64,000 nucleotides of DNA from Scandinavium sp036409475 (GCF_036409475.1 NZ_JAYRCK010000001.1:282210-346209), one strand, 5' to 3'. Shown: positions 9,145 through 18,401, numbered from the stretch's first letter. The notes: a model not told the origin generated them from the sequence alone. Program-made: numbers and translations.

Positions 9145-9173
9145 CGGTTTATCCCCGCTTGCACGGGGAAATC
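9145..9173 (-). repeat. solitary type I-E CRISPR-repeat-like sequence
   Basis: Read on the minus strand this 29-nt stretch agrees with the E. coli/Salmonella type I-E repeat at 25 of 29 positions by eye, including the 3' half AGCGGGGATAAACCG without mismatch and the stem CCCCG/CGGGG. Only one unit is present; there is no spacer array and no cas gene in the window. It may be a coincidental hairpin in the rpmF-plsX intergenic space. Confidence 0.5.
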
Positions 9174-9203
9174 CTCACTAAGCTTCATCACGCTCGCGCG
9201 TGA

Positions 9204-9377
9204 TTACTTAGCGATAACCTTGCGACCGCGGTAGAAACCGTCGGCAGTGATGTGGTGACGCAGGTGTTTTTCACCAGTAGTCTTGTCTACAGACAGGCTG
9301 GTAACTGCAGTCAGCGCGTCATGGGAACGACGCATGCCACGTTTGGAACGGGTTGGTTTATTCTGTTGTACGGCCAT
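9204..9377 (-). CDS. rpmF: 50S ribosomal protein L32
   Basis: The 57-residue basic protein MAVQQNKPTRSKRGMRRSHD...RGRKVIAK is essentially the E. coli L32 sequence and length. The start is preceded by TGAGGAGTAAGGTCC, a strong ribosome-binding site. It follows yceD by 16 nt, matching the conserved yceD-rpmF-plsX operon. Confidence 0.97.
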   Translation of the reverse strand: MAVQQNKPTRSKRGMRRSHDALTAVTSLSVDKTTGEKHLRHHITADGFYRGRKVIAK

Positions 9378-9393
9378 GGACCTTACTCCTCAA

Positions 9394-9915
9394 TTACTTA
9401 CGCTTTAAGCTGGCTAATACGGCAAATGGGTTTGGTTTTTGTGCCTCTTCAGGCAGTTCGCCAAAGACCATGTCCGCGTCGGACACTTCACAGTGTTCAG
9501 AATCATGCACCGGAACGACAGGTAAGGAGAGGATAATTTCATCCTCGACTAAAGCCCGCAGATCGATTTCACCGAATTCGTTAACCTGAATCGGCTCATA
9601 CGCTTCCGGGAGTGCTTCAGCCTGTTCATCATTTTTGATCGGGCTGAAACAATACGTTGTGTGAACGGCATGTGGGAACGGTTTCCCGCAGCGCTGGCAT
9701 TCGAGAGTCACCGCAACCTTTGCCTCACCTTTAATAACGGCGAGGCGCTGATTGTCGATGGCGAATGTCATGTCGCATTCCACATCACTGTCCACACTGA
9801 CTACAAATTCGGCAAGACGCTCAACCTGTTCCGGGGTGTAGACACCCGCGTAATCAAGGCGTTTTTGAGCGGTACGAACCGGATCAAGAGTCAGGGGTAA
9901 TTTTACCTTTTGCAT
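9394..9915 (-). CDS. yceD: YceD family 23S rRNA accumulation protein
   Basis: DUF177 protein of 173 residues, the same length as E. coli YceD, which is linked to 23S rRNA accumulation. A CXXC pair (LECQRCGKPFPH, around residue 75) and an acidic middle are visible. It is the first gene of the rpmF-plsX-fab run; its promoter should lie in 9916-10056, divergent from yceF. Confidence 0.93.
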   Translation of the reverse strand: MQKVKLPLTLDPVRTAQKRLDYAGVYTPEQVERLAEFVVSVDSDVECDMTFAIDNQRLAVIKGEAKVAVTLECQRCGKPFPHAVHTTYCFSPIKNDEQAEALPEAYEPIQVNEFGEIDLRALVEDEIILSLPVVPVHDSEHCEVSDADMVFGELPEEAQKPNPFAVLASLKRK

Positions 9916-10056
9916 AGGGCGCGCATATTAACTTTGTAACGTCATAGAGTCAAAGAAAAAGGCACCCTCAGACGCCTTTTGCCATTTATTCGCACACATT
10001 GCGGCCTGTAGTTTAAAATGCCGCAATCCGAATCACCAGATCCTGGTAAAAAAATT

Positions 10057-10641
10057 ATGCCACGTCTAGTTCTTGCTTCCACTTCCCCCTATCGCCGCGA
10101 ACTGCTTAAAAAGCTGGAGTTGCCTTTTGAATGCGCTGCGCCGCAGGTGGATGAAATGCCTCTGCCTGGCGAATCCCCTCGCCAACTGGTTTTACGTCTG
10201 GCTCAGGCCAAAGCCATGGCGCTGAAAGAACGCTATTCCGACCATCTGATTATCGGTTCCGATCAGGTCTGCGTGCTGGATGGGAAAATTACCGGTAAAC
10301 CGCATACTGAAGAAAATGCTCACCAGCAGCTGCGTAAAGCAAGCGGGCATGTCGTCACCTTCTATACCGGCCTTGCGCTTTATAACAGCACTACAGGGCA
10401 TTTACAGACCGAATGCGAGCCGTTTGACGTCCACTTCCGCCAACTGACCGAAAGCGAAATTACCCATTACATCCAAAAAGAACAGCCGCTGAACTGTGCG
10501 GGAAGTTTTAAAAGTGAAGGGTTGGGGATCAGTTTGTTCGACCGGCTGGAAGGCAGAGACCCGAATACGCTGGTCGGGCTACCGTTGATTGCGCTGTGCA
10601 AAATGCTGCGCAATGAGCAGCATAATCCACTGTTGCGTTAG
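10057..10641 (+). CDS. yceF: Maf-like m7GTP pyrophosphatase YceF
   Basis: Nucleotide pyrophosphatase of the Maf family; the E. coli paralogue prefers 7-methyl-GTP. The 194-residue protein begins MPRLVLASTSPYRRELL, with the catalytic ASTSPxR motif, ESPRQLVLRLAQAKA, and IIGSDQVCVLDG near residue 68. The frame is open from 10018, but the start at 10057 gives the exact E. coli length and N terminus. It is divergent from yceD. Confidence 0.93.
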   Translation: MPRLVLASTSPYRRELLKKLELPFECAAPQVDEMPLPGESPRQLVLRLAQAKAMALKERYSDHLIIGSDQVCVLDGKITGKPHTEENAHQQLRKASGHVVTFYTGLALYNSTTGHLQTECEPFDVHFRQLTESEITHYIQKEQPLNCAGSFKSEGLGISLFDRLEGRDPNTLVGLPLIALCKMLRNEQHNPLLR

Positions 10642-10642
10642 A

Positions 10643-10727
10643 TTGTCCGGTGGCGGCTGCGCCTTACCGGACCTACGCGTCAGGATGCCCTTGTAGGCCC
10701 GGCAAACGCAGTGCCGCCGGGCAACTG
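10643..10727. repeat. REP/BIME-like pair of palindromes
   Basis: Two GC-rich imperfect palindromes in opposite sense, TCCGGTGGCGGCTGCGCCTT followed by GCCCGGCAAACGCAGTGCCGCCGGGC, separated by about 20 bp, in the convergent yceF-rluC space. This is the usual place and form of a REP/BIME element; it may also stop transcription from both sides. Confidence 0.75.
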
Positions 10728-10729
10728 AA

Positions 10730-11683
10730 TTATTTCTGGCTACGCAGTACCTGCAGGCAGCGCTTAAGTTGCTCGTCCATCGGCGCTTCGATACGCAGCG
10801 TTTCACCCGTTCCCGGATGCGTGAACTTTAACGCTGCCGCATGCAGGAACAGACGATTAAGACCCGTGCCCGCAAGCTGGCGATCAAATTCACGATCGCC
10901 GTAACGATCGTCAAACGCTATCGGATGACCCGCATGCAGCGTATGCACACGAATCTGGTGCGTACGCCCAGTCACCGGGCTACAGCGAACCAGCGTCGCA
11001 TGGGTAAAGCGCTCTTCCACTTTAAAGCGAGTTTCGGACGGCTTCCCTTCCTGGCTCACACGCACAATACGCTCGCCGCTTTGCAGAATATTTTTCAGCA
11101 ACGGGGCCTGCACCACTTTCATGTGGGACTGCCACTGCCCGCGCACCAACGCCAGGTAATCTTTCTGCATACCCTTTTCACGCAATTGTTCGTGCAGGGA
11201 GCGCAGGGCGGAACGTTTTTTGGCAACCAGCAGAACACCGGAAGTGTCCCGGTCAAGACGGTGAACCAGCTCAAGGAAACGTGCTTCAGGACGCAATGCG
11301 CGCAGCCCTTCAATCACGCCAAAGCTCAGACCGCTGCCGCCATGTACCGCCGTGCCTGAGGGTTTATTCAGCACCAGAATATGATCATCTTCATAAAGGA
11401 TAACGTCGCTCAGCGCGGCCACTTTTTGCAGATGCGGTGATACAGCGTCTTCTTCACGCTCGGCGACGCGCACGGGCGGAATACGGACTTCATCGCCCGC
11501 TTCCAGCTTATATTCCGGCTTAACGCGCTTTTTGTTTACGCGCACTTCACCCTTACGCAGGATGCGGTAAATCATGCTTTTCGGCACACCTTTAAGCTGG
11601 GTGCGCAAAAAGTTATCAATTCGCTGTCCCGCCTCATCTTCGGCGATGGCAACCATTTTTACGGTCGGAGTCTCAGTTTTCAT
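10730..11683 (-). CDS. rluC: 23S rRNA pseudouridine synthase RluC
   Basis: Makes pseudouridines 955, 2504 and 2580 in 23S rRNA (E. coli numbering, family knowledge). The 317-residue protein has an N-terminal S4 domain (IDNFLRTQLKGVPKSMIYRILRKGEVRVN) and the catalytic RLDRDTSGVLLVAK with the active Asp near residue 144. It is two residues shorter than E. coli RluC, from a small gap near the C terminus. Confidence 0.96.
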   Translation of the reverse strand: MKTETPTVKMVAIAEDEAGQRIDNFLRTQLKGVPKSMIYRILRKGEVRVNKKRVKPEYKLEAGDEVRIPPVRVAEREEDAVSPHLQKVAALSDVILYEDDHILVLNKPSGTAVHGGSGLSFGVIEGLRALRPEARFLELVHRLDRDTSGVLLVAKKRSALRSLHEQLREKGMQKDYLALVRGQWQSHMKVVQAPLLKNILQSGERIVRVSQEGKPSETRFKVEERFTHATLVRCSPVTGRTHQIRVHTLHAGHPIAFDDRYGDREFDRQLAGTGLNRLFLHAAALKFTHPGTGETLRIEAPMDEQLKRCLQVLRSQK

Positions 11684-12015
11684 GGGGGGCGATTCTAAAG
11701 AGGCACACGCATTCGCGCCACTCCTTTTTCTGTGCTTATATTATGACGTCAGCGGCACTCCTTTTTTATCTCACTGACCGAATTGATGGTTATTAGAACA
11801 ATCCGTTCGGAAAAGTGAAAAAACTGTGAGTAACCGGGTGATAAATGGTAAAAGTCATCTTGCTATAACAGGGTGAGCAAGGAATAATGATGCCGTTTTC
11901 CGTGCTGATATCTTGTGAGTACAAGCAGTAAGCGGAATGACCCATTTTGTCTGAATGATTTTTTATGCAGCAATGGCGTAAGACGTATTTATCTTTCAGA
12001 CAGTTAGCGGGCTGC

Positions 12016-12376
12016 GGGTTGCAGTCCTTACCGGTTGATACTCTGAATTTCAAGCCGCTGTTGGCGGCAAACCTGAGATCTCCAGGCGCTACTCCAGTGA
12101 GTGACTGGGGTAAGCAGGTGAAGCCAACCATCTGCGACTTGAAAAGCAACGAGTATAGAAGGAACCTTCTCTGGAGAATCATTCCCAGGCTGTTCCCCTG
12201 AATAATTGCGCTGTGTTTCCGTTTGAAACGCAGGCTACCGACACTTTGCGCCTCTTAAGCGAGCGACAACCGTGAGGTTGGCGACGTGAACAGTCACGAG
12301 GCCATCGGTTTACCCCCGGCAAGGAAAACTCTGCCCGTAGCTTAGTCGTCAATGCAAGAATAATGAGTAAGTTACG
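12016..12376 (+). promoter_or_regulatory. rne 5' leader (RNase E autoregulation element, approximate)
   Basis: The 693-bp rluC-rne space contains no convincing gene. In E. coli rne has a 361-nt leader with hairpins recognised by RNase E for autoregulation. Here the part from about 12180 to 12376 holds several small hairpins (GTTTC/GAAAC at about 12214-12228, CGTGA/TCACG at about 12286-12299). The upstream part is occupied by an ERIC-like copy. The left boundary is taken from the E. coli leader length, not from a mapped start. Confidence 0.5.
12038..12156. repeat. degenerate ERIC element in rne leader
   Basis: Shows the ERIC core GTGACTGGGGTAAG and the outer inverted arms ATACTC...TTTCAAG and CTTGAAAAGC...GAGTAT. 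It is more divergent than the copy at 35381. It lies within the region expected to be the rne 5' untranslated leader. Confidence 0.75.
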
Positions 12377-15300
12377 ATGAAAAGAATGTTAATCAACGCC
12401 ACTCAGCAAGAAGAGTTGCGTGTCGCCCTCGTGGATGGGCAGCGTCTGTACGATCTGGATATCGAAAGCCCAGGACACGAACAGAAAAAAGCAAACATCT
12501 ACAAAGGCAAAATTACCCGTATCGAACCCAGCCTTGAAGCCGCATTCGTAGATTACGGTGCTGAGCGTCACGGTTTCCTCCCTCTTAAAGAAATCGCCCG
12601 CGAATACTTCCCGTCAAACTACAATGCGCATGGCCGCCCGAACATCAAAGATGTTCTGCGCGAAGGCCAGGAAGTCATTGTGCAGATTGACAAAGAAGAG
12701 CGCGGCAACAAAGGGGCGGCACTGACCACCTTTATCAGCCTTGCCGGTAGCTACCTGGTGCTGATGCCAAACAACCCGCGTGCCGGTGGTATCTCTCGCC
12801 GCATCGAAGGTGACGACCGTACCGAACTGAAAGAAGCGCTGTCCAGCCTGCAACTGCCAGACGGCATGGGCCTGATTGTGCGCACTGCGGGCGTGGGCAA
12901 ATCTGCCGAAGCGCTACAGTGGGATTTAAGCTTCCGTCTGAAGCACTGGGAAGCGATTCAGAAAGCCTCTGAAAGCCGCCCTGCCCCGTTCCTGATTCAC
13001 CAGGAAAGCAACGTTATCGTCCGTGCCTTCCGCGATTATCTGCGTCAGGACATCGGCGAAATCCTTATCGATAACCCGAAAGTGCTTGAGCTGGCTCGCC
13101 AGCATATCTCTGCGCTGGGCCGTCCGGATTTCAGCAGCAAAATTAAGCTCTACACCGGTGAAATCCCGTTGTTCAGCCACTACCAGATCGAATCGCAGAT
13201 TGAATCTGCTTTCCAGCGTGAAGTGCGTCTGCCGTCAGGCGGCTCTATCGTTATCGACAGCACCGAAGCGTTGACCGCTATCGACATCAACTCCGCGCGT
13301 GCCACTCGCGGTGGTGATATCGAAGAAACGGCCTTCAATACCAACTTGGAAGCGGCCGATGAAATTGCTCGCCAGCTGCGTCTGCGTGACCTCGGCGGCC
13401 TGATTGTTATCGACTTCATCGATATGACCCCGGTTCGTCACCAGCGTGCTGTTGAAAACCGTCTGCGTGAAGCGGTGCGTCAGGATCGTGCACGTATCCA
13501 GATTAGCCACATTTCTCGCTTCGGCCTGCTGGAGATGTCTCGTCAGCGCCTGAGCCCGTCACTGGGTGAGTCCAGCCACCACGTGTGCCCACGTTGTAGC
13601 GGCACCGGCACCATCCGTGACAACGAATCCCTGTCACTTTCTATTCTGCGTCTGATTGAAGAAGAAGCGCTGAAAGAGAATACCCAGGAAGTTCACGCGA
13701 TTGTTCCGGTTCAGGTTGCTTCTTACCTGCTGAACGAAAAGCGTGCTGCCATCAGTGCTATCGAAACCCGTCAGGGTGACGTACGCGTGATCGTGGTACC
13801 AAACGATCAGATGGAAACGCCACACTACTCCGTGCTGCGTGTCCGTAAAGGCGAAGAAACTCAAACCCTGAGCTATCTGCTGCCGAAACTGCACGAAGAA
13901 GAGATGGCCCTGCCGTCTGAAGATGAACCAGCAGAACGTAAACGTCCTGAGCAGCCTGCTCTGGCCACATTCGTGATGCCTGATGCACCGCCAGCGCCTG
14001 CCGCTGAAACGGCGAAAGTGGCTGCACCAGAAGCGAAGAAAGCTGCACCGGCTGCTGCAACCGCAGCGGCGCCAGGCCTGCTTTCTCGTTTCTTCTCCGC
14101 GCTGAAACAAATGTTCAGTGGCAGCGAAGAAGCAGTGGTTGAACCGCAGCCGGTGAAGACAGAAGAGAAACCAGAACGCCAGCAGGATCGTCGTCGTTCT
14201 CGTCAGTCTAACCGCCGTGACCGCAACGACCGTGGCGATCGTCGTGATAACCGCGATAACCGTGGCGAACGCGATAATCGCAATGAAAACAGCGAAGGCC
14301 GTGAAGAGAACCGTCGCAACCGTCGCGAAAAACCGCAGCAAAATGCTGAGACTCGCGAATCACGTCAGCAGAACGTCGTGGAAGAGGCTGATAAGTCTAA
14401 ATCCCGTGACGAGCAGCAGCCGCGTCGTGAGCGTAACCGTCGTCGTAACAATGACGAAAAACGCCAGCCTCAGCAGGATGTGAAGGTTCAGACTCGCGAA
14501 GAACAACCGGCTCAGGAAACCGAGCAGGAAGAACGCATTCAATCTATGCCGCGTCGTAAGCAGCGTAATCTGGCGCAGAAAGTGCGCATTGAAACCGCCG
14601 CAGAAACCGCTGAAAGAACGGCTGTTATCGAGCCAGTTGCGCCTGTCGCTGCTGCGCCAGCACAGCGTACTGAACTGGCGAAAGTCGACCTGCCCGCTGT
14701 TATCGACACGCCAGCAGAAGACGAAAGCAATGATAACCGTGAAACTGCCGGTATGCCGCGTCGTTCACGTCGCTCCCCGCGCCACCTGCGCGTGAGCGGT
14801 CAGCGTCGTCGTCGCTACCGTGACGAGCGTTACCCGACCCAGTCTCCGATGCCACTGGCTATCGCCTGTGCGTCCCCGGAAATGGCGTCTGGTAAAGTGT
14901 GGATCAGCTACCCGGTATCACGTCAGCATGACAACCAGGTTGAAGAAACCCGCGAGCAGGAAGTTGTTCAGGCAGCAGAAACGGGAGAAACCGTTGCTCC
15001 TGTCGTTGAACAGGCTGCACCTCAGGTTGAAACGCCCGTTGCAGAAACGGTTGAAGTGGTAGAGCCGCAGTCTGTTCAGGCTGAACCTGCAGCGCCAGTG
15101 GTTGAAACCACGCATCCTGAAGTGATTGCCACGCCGGTTGCTGAGCAGCCACAGGTGATTGCTCAGGAAGATGCTGTTGTCGCCGAAGTCATCGCAGAAG
15201 AAGCTGCTCCAGCTGTGGCTGAAGAAGTGGAACAGGTTGTTGTCGTTGAATCAATCGTTGAGCAACCTGTCGTTGAACAGCCAGTGGTTGCCGCTGAACC

Positions 15301-15553
15301 TGCACCGGTTGTCTCTCAGCCAGTCGTCGAAAAAGCAGCAAAATCTGTTGTTATCGCCACGGCACCAGAGGCTCACCACCACGCGACTGCGCCAATGACT
15401 CGTGCTCCAGCACCGGACTATGTGCCAGAAGCGCCACGTCAAAGCGACTGGGTTCGTCCTGACTTCAACTTTGAAGGCAAAGGGTCTGCCGGTGGCCATA
15501 GCGCTACGCACACAGCAACCGCTGGCCCTACCCGTCCACAGTCAATGGAATAA
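12377..15553 (+). CDS. rne: ribonuclease E
   Basis: Essential endoribonuclease and degradosome scaffold at the inner membrane. The 1058-residue product has the S1 domain (about 35-120), catalytic Asp residues in AIDINSARATRGG (about 303) and IDFIDMTPVRHQ (about 346), and the Zn-link CPRCSGTG (about 404). These are followed by the membrane-targeting amphipathic helix GLLSRFFSALKQMFSG (about 567), Arg-rich RNA-binding regions (600-720 and about 795-820) and the C-terminal PNPase-binding tail ending GPTRPQSME. The non-catalytic half is intact, so a full degradosome is likely. The upstream leader suggests autoregulation. Confidence 0.97.
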   Translation: MKRMLINATQQEELRVALVDGQRLYDLDIESPGHEQKKANIYKGKITRIEPSLEAAFVDYGAERHGFLPLKEIAREYFPSNYNAHGRPNIKDVLREGQEVIVQIDKEERGNKGAALTTFISLAGSYLVLMPNNPRAGGISRRIEGDDRTELKEALSSLQLPDGMGLIVRTAGVGKSAEALQWDLSFRLKHWEAIQKASESRPAPFLIHQESNVIVRAFRDYLRQDIGEILIDNPKVLELARQHISALGRPDFSSKIKLYTGEIPLFSHYQIESQIESAFQREVRLPSGGSIVIDSTEALTAIDINSARATRGGDIEETAFNTNLEAADEIARQLRLRDLGGLIVIDFIDMTPVRHQRAVENRLREAVRQDRARIQISHISRFGLLEMSRQRLSPSLGESSHHVCPRCSGTGTIRDNESLSLSILRLIEEEALKENTQEVHAIVPVQVASYLLNEKRAAISAIETRQGDVRVIVVPNDQMETPHYSVLRVRKGEETQTLSYLLPKLHEEEMALPSEDEPAERKRPEQPALATFVMPDAPPAPAAETAKVAAPEAKKAAPAAATAAAPGLLSRFFSALKQMFSGSEEAVVEPQPVKTEEKPERQQDRRRSRQSNRRDRNDRGDRRDNRDNRGERDNRNENSEGREENRRNRREKPQQNAETRESRQQNVVEEADKSKSRDEQQPRRERNRRRNNDEKRQPQQDVKVQTREEQPAQETEQEERIQSMPRRKQRNLAQKVRIETAAETAERTAVIEPVAPVAAAPAQRTELAKVDLPAVIDTPAEDESNDNRETAGMPRRSRRSPRHLRVSGQRRRRYRDERYPTQSPMPLAIACASPEMASGKVWISYPVSRQHDNQVEETREQEVVQAAETGETVAPVVEQAAPQVETPVAETVEVVEPQSVQAEPAAPVVETTHPEVIATPVAEQPQVIAQEDAVVAEVIAEEAAPAVAEEVEQVVVVESIVEQPVVEQPVVAAEPAPVVSQPVVEKAAKSVVIATAPEAHHHATAPMTRAPAPDYVPEAPRQSDWVRPDFNFEGKGSAGGHSATHTATAGPTRPQSME

Positions 15554-15570
15554 GCGTAAAGATCATTACA

Positions 15571-15594
15571 AACCGCCTTCGGGCGGTTTTTTTT
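15571..15594 (+). terminator. rne intrinsic terminator
   Basis: Hairpin AACCGCC-TTCG-GGCGGTT followed by a run of T at 15587-15594, 18 nt after the rne stop codon. Confidence 0.9.
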
Positions 15595-15608
15595 ATGCCT
15601 TGAATTCG

Positions 15609-15695
15609 CATTTTGCCTGGCGGCGCTTCGCTGGCACAGGCCTAAGGGTGGTGGTAGGCCCAGTAAGCGAAGCGCCACTGGGCATCACCGGAAGT
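15609..15695. repeat. REP/BIME-like palindromes between rne and flgL
   Basis: Paired GC-rich inverted sequences: TGCCTGGCGGCGCTTCGCT and, in opposite sense, AGCGAAGCGCCACTGGGCA. They lie in the convergent rne-flgL interval. Confidence 0.7.
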
Positions 15696-15735
15696 AAAAA
15701 AAGCCCGCGCCGGGGTGAGTGGCGCGGGCAGAGAG
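15695..15735 (-). terminator. flgKL transcript terminator
   Basis: On the minus strand the arms GCCCGCGCC and GGCGCGGGC are followed by TTTTTTTAC. A second hairpin with arms GAACCTG/CAGGTTC (15734-15762) lies between it and flgL. Confidence 0.8.
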
Positions 15736-15775
15736 AACCTGCCCAGTTTCATGACAGGTTCTAAAAGGTTGAGGC

Positions 15776-16726
15776 TTATTTATTCAACTGGAACAGGGAC
15801 ATTCCCTGCATATCGCTGAATGTTTTGTAGGATGCTTGCAGGGCCGCCTGCTGCATGGTGTAGTTGGAGATGGTTTCGTTCCAGTCCACGTTCACCAGGT
15901 CACTCATCTGTTGGGTCTGGCTGAGTTTGCGGTCATCGCCCAACGCATCAAGCTTATCGAGTTCGTTAAGCTGGGTACCCACTTCGGCACGGACCGTCAG
16001 CACGTTGTTGAGAGAGTTACGCAGACCACGGTTGGTTTTATCAATCGCTGCTTGTGCTGTTGCCTGTGCCGCATCGTCGTCTGCTACTGGTGTTTTCAGT
16101 GCCGTAATGGCGCTATCCAGCATTTTAAAAATGTTTGTTTCAGAAGCGGAACCATCCGGCTCTTTCACGGCATTGCTGGTAATCGAGTCAAAAATCTTAT
16201 CACCCGTATGGCCAATGACCATGGTGCGCGAAGAGTCTACCTGCTGCTCCACGTTAGTTGTACCGCCGCCATAAGTGCCGTCGGCAGCAAAAGGCGCGGT
16301 GTCCGTGCTGTAACCCGCAAACATATAGCGTCCGTTGCCATCCTGGCTGTTTGCCAGGTTCAGCAACTGGTCACGGATACCTTGCAGATCCGTCGCCAGT
16401 GAAGCGCGGTCATCGTCGCTCAGCGTGCCGTTACCCGCATAAACGATTTTTTCCTGTGCAGACTGAATCGCCGTCGTCACCTGCGACAGCGTGTTCTCTT
16501 CTTGAGAGATACGCTGAGTCGCAAAGCTGCGCGCGGAAGCAAACTGGGCGGTTTGCGCCTGGGCCTGCGAAAGGACAACAGCCTGAGAAGCGGCAATCGG
16601 GTCATCGGAAGGACGGTTCACACGCAGCCCGGTGGACATCTGCTCGCCGTATTTCATCCAGGTGGACTGAGAGTCAGTGATACCACGCATGTTTTGCTGG
16701 TACATCATTAAAGTGGTCACACGCAT
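15776..16726 (-). CDS. flgL: flagellar hook-filament junction protein FlgL
   Basis: HAP3, the second junction protein between hook and filament, secreted by the flagellar type III system with chaperone FlgN. The 316-residue protein opens MRVTTLMMYQQNMRGITDSQ and has the flagellin-like N- and C-terminal helices (C-terminal LQASYKTFSDMQGMSLFQLNK). It lies 13 nt after flgK and is followed by a terminator. Confidence 0.95.
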   Translation of the reverse strand: MRVTTLMMYQQNMRGITDSQSTWMKYGEQMSTGLRVNRPSDDPIAASQAVVLSQAQAQTAQFASARSFATQRISQEENTLSQVTTAIQSAQEKIVYAGNGTLSDDDRASLATDLQGIRDQLLNLANSQDGNGRYMFAGYSTDTAPFAADGTYGGGTTNVEQQVDSSRTMVIGHTGDKIFDSITSNAVKEPDGSASETNIFKMLDSAITALKTPVADDDAAQATAQAAIDKTNRGLRNSLNNVLTVRAEVGTQLNELDKLDALGDDRKLSQTQQMSDLVNVDWNETISNYTMQQAALQASYKTFSDMQGMSLFQLNK

Positions 16727-16739
16727 CGTTCACTTCTCC

Positions 16740-18401
16740 TTAGCGAATGTTGATGATGGCATCGAACAGGGTGCTGGCGGTCTGCAGAACCTGAGCATTC
16801 GCCAGGTAATATTGCTGGAACAGCTGCAGATTGCCGTATTCCTCATCGAGGCTAACGCCAGAAATGGACTGCTGCTGTTTTGTCAGCTGCGTGACCACGT
16901 TACCCTGCGTCGTGCTGCTGGTTTCGAGGTTGGCGGTTTTGTTCCCCACGTCACTCACCAGCGCCGCATAGGCATCGTTAAAGGATTTGTTGCCGCCGAC
17001 CAGCTTGCTGTTTTGCAGATCCAGCATCGCCTGGCCGTTACGGTTATCACTTTCACCGCTGTTGCCATCCGGCAGCCCCATCGCAATGGTGCCTGGGTCA
17101 GAAATCGCGACGCCCATGTTGACGATAGCGTTCGCCACGGGCTTCACGGTGAAGCTGTCATTTTTGGCGGCGTTGCCGCTGATGCTGACCGAAAGGCCGT
17201 CAAATTTCAGCGTGCCTGCCGTGCTGTCGTCCACCGTGACGCTGGTGTTGTCCGACAGACGCGTGACCTGCCAGTTGCTGCCATCAAAACTGACTTTGTA
17301 ATCTGTAGCCTGCACTTTGGTGCTGTTGGCAGGATCGACGGTTGCCGTCAGCTGCGCTGTCCCGGTGTTACGCGTGTTGCTCAGGACTGACGGTGAGCCA
17401 ATAGTGAAGAAATCGCCACCGGTCTGTGTATTACCGTCAGCATCAATATACGTACCCTGAGCATTTTGTGCGTTAAACGCATTAGCAAACGACAGCGCCA
17501 TCTGGTTCAGGCTATTACGGGTCTGATCGAGATCCTGAGAGCGGAACGTTATCAGGCCGCCCAGTGAGCCGGTCGTCAGCTGTTTTTCCGGAATTTCGAT
17601 ATTCCCGGCAACGTTATCGACATACGCAACAGTGGTACGCGAAGGATCGGCGCTGCTTGGTACCGCCGCCAGTTTGTGCGACGTACTGCCCTGCACCAGG
17701 CTGTAGCCGTTGGCCATGGTGATGTTATAGGTGCCGCCGTCCTGGACGTTCACTTCCACGCCGACCAGCTGGTTTAACTGGCTGACGAGCTGATCACGCT
17801 GGTCGAGCAAGTCGTTTGGCGATGCGCCTGCGCCCACACCGGTGAGCTTAGAAATCTTGTCGTTAAGGGAAGCAATCTGCTGCGAGTAGTTGTTAATCTG
17901 GTCGACGCTTGAAGCAATCGCGCCGTTAACCTGCTTATCCTGGTCACGCAGATACTGATCGGTGGTTTTGAACTGATTAACCAGCCCTTGCGCTTTGCCG
18001 ATCACCGTCTGGCGAGCAGCCGGATCTTCGGCGTTGCTGACCAGCGTTTGCAGGCTGGTGAAAAAGTCCTGCAAGGTCGCTGAAATGGAATTGGTGGTGT
18101 CAGACAGCATGTCGTCGATTTTCGACATCTGCTGATAACGCGTGGTCAGGCCGCTGCTCTGGTTTTGTGCCGCATTCAGCTGGTTGCTGATAAAGGCGTT
18201 GTATTCGCGCTGCACGCCGGTAACAGTCACACCGTTCCCGACCCAACCGCCCATACCCAGCGTACTGTTTGACGCCGACAGAACCGTCGTCTGGCGGGTA
18301 TAGCCAGCCACGTTATAACTGGCAATGTTGTTACTGACGGTATTCAGTGCCGCCTGTGCAGCGCCCAGGCCGCTCATTGCACTATTAAATAAACTGGACA
18401 T
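16740..18401 (-). CDS. flgK: flagellar hook-associated protein FlgK
   Basis: HAP1, first junction protein at the hook tip. The 553-residue product begins MSSLFNSAMSGLGAAQAALN and ends QVLQTASTLFDAIINIR, both typical. The frame runs nine codons further upstream, but the chosen start matches E. coli and follows AAAGGAAC. A sigma-28 type promoter sits about 45-70 nt upstream, so flgKL can be made late independently of the flgBCDEFGHIJ transcript. Confidence 0.95.
   Translation of the reverse strand: MSSLFNSAMSGLGAAQAALNTVSNNIASYNVAGYTRQTTVLSASNSTLGMGGWVGNGVTVTGVQREYNAFISNQLNAAQNQSSGLTTRYQQMSKIDDMLSDTTNSISATLQDFFTSLQTLVSNAEDPAARQTVIGKAQGLVNQFKTTDQYLRDQDKQVNGAIASSVDQINNYSQQIASLNDKISKLTGVGAGASPNDLLDQRDQLVSQLNQLVGVEVNVQDGGTYNITMANGYSLVQGSTSHKLAAVPSSADPSRTTVAYVDNVAGNIEIPEKQLTTGSLGGLITFRSQDLDQTRNSLNQMALSFANAFNAQNAQGTYIDADGNTQTGGDFFTIGSPSVLSNTRNTGTAQLTATVDPANSTKVQATDYKVSFDGSNWQVTRLSDNTSVTVDDSTAGTLKFDGLSVSISGNAAKNDSFTVKPVANAIVNMGVAISDPGTIAMGLPDGNSGESDNRNGQAMLDLQNSKLVGGNKSFNDAYAALVSDVGNKTANLETSSTTQGNVVTQLTKQQQSISGVSLDEEYGNLQLFQQYYLANAQVLQTASTLFDAIINIR

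Noticed and set aside
9145..9173. CRISPR array
   Set aside because: Only one repeat-like unit, no second repeat at about 61-bp spacing on either side and no cas genes; kept only as a solitary repeat-like sequence.
11793..12182. 129-codon minus-strand ORF in the rluC-rne interval (the place of the doubtful E. coli yceQ)
   Set aside because: It runs through the ERIC-like element and the rne leader, has no ribosome-binding site, and shows no family resemblance.
13634..14341. 235-codon antisense ORF within rne
   Set aside because: Produced by the biased Arg/Glu/Gln codons of the RNase E C-terminal half; low-complexity translation and no signals.
14589..15398. Several overlapping plus-strand ORFs in other frames of the rne 3' half
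   Set aside because: Shadows of the repetitive Val/Glu/Ala-rich coding sequence.
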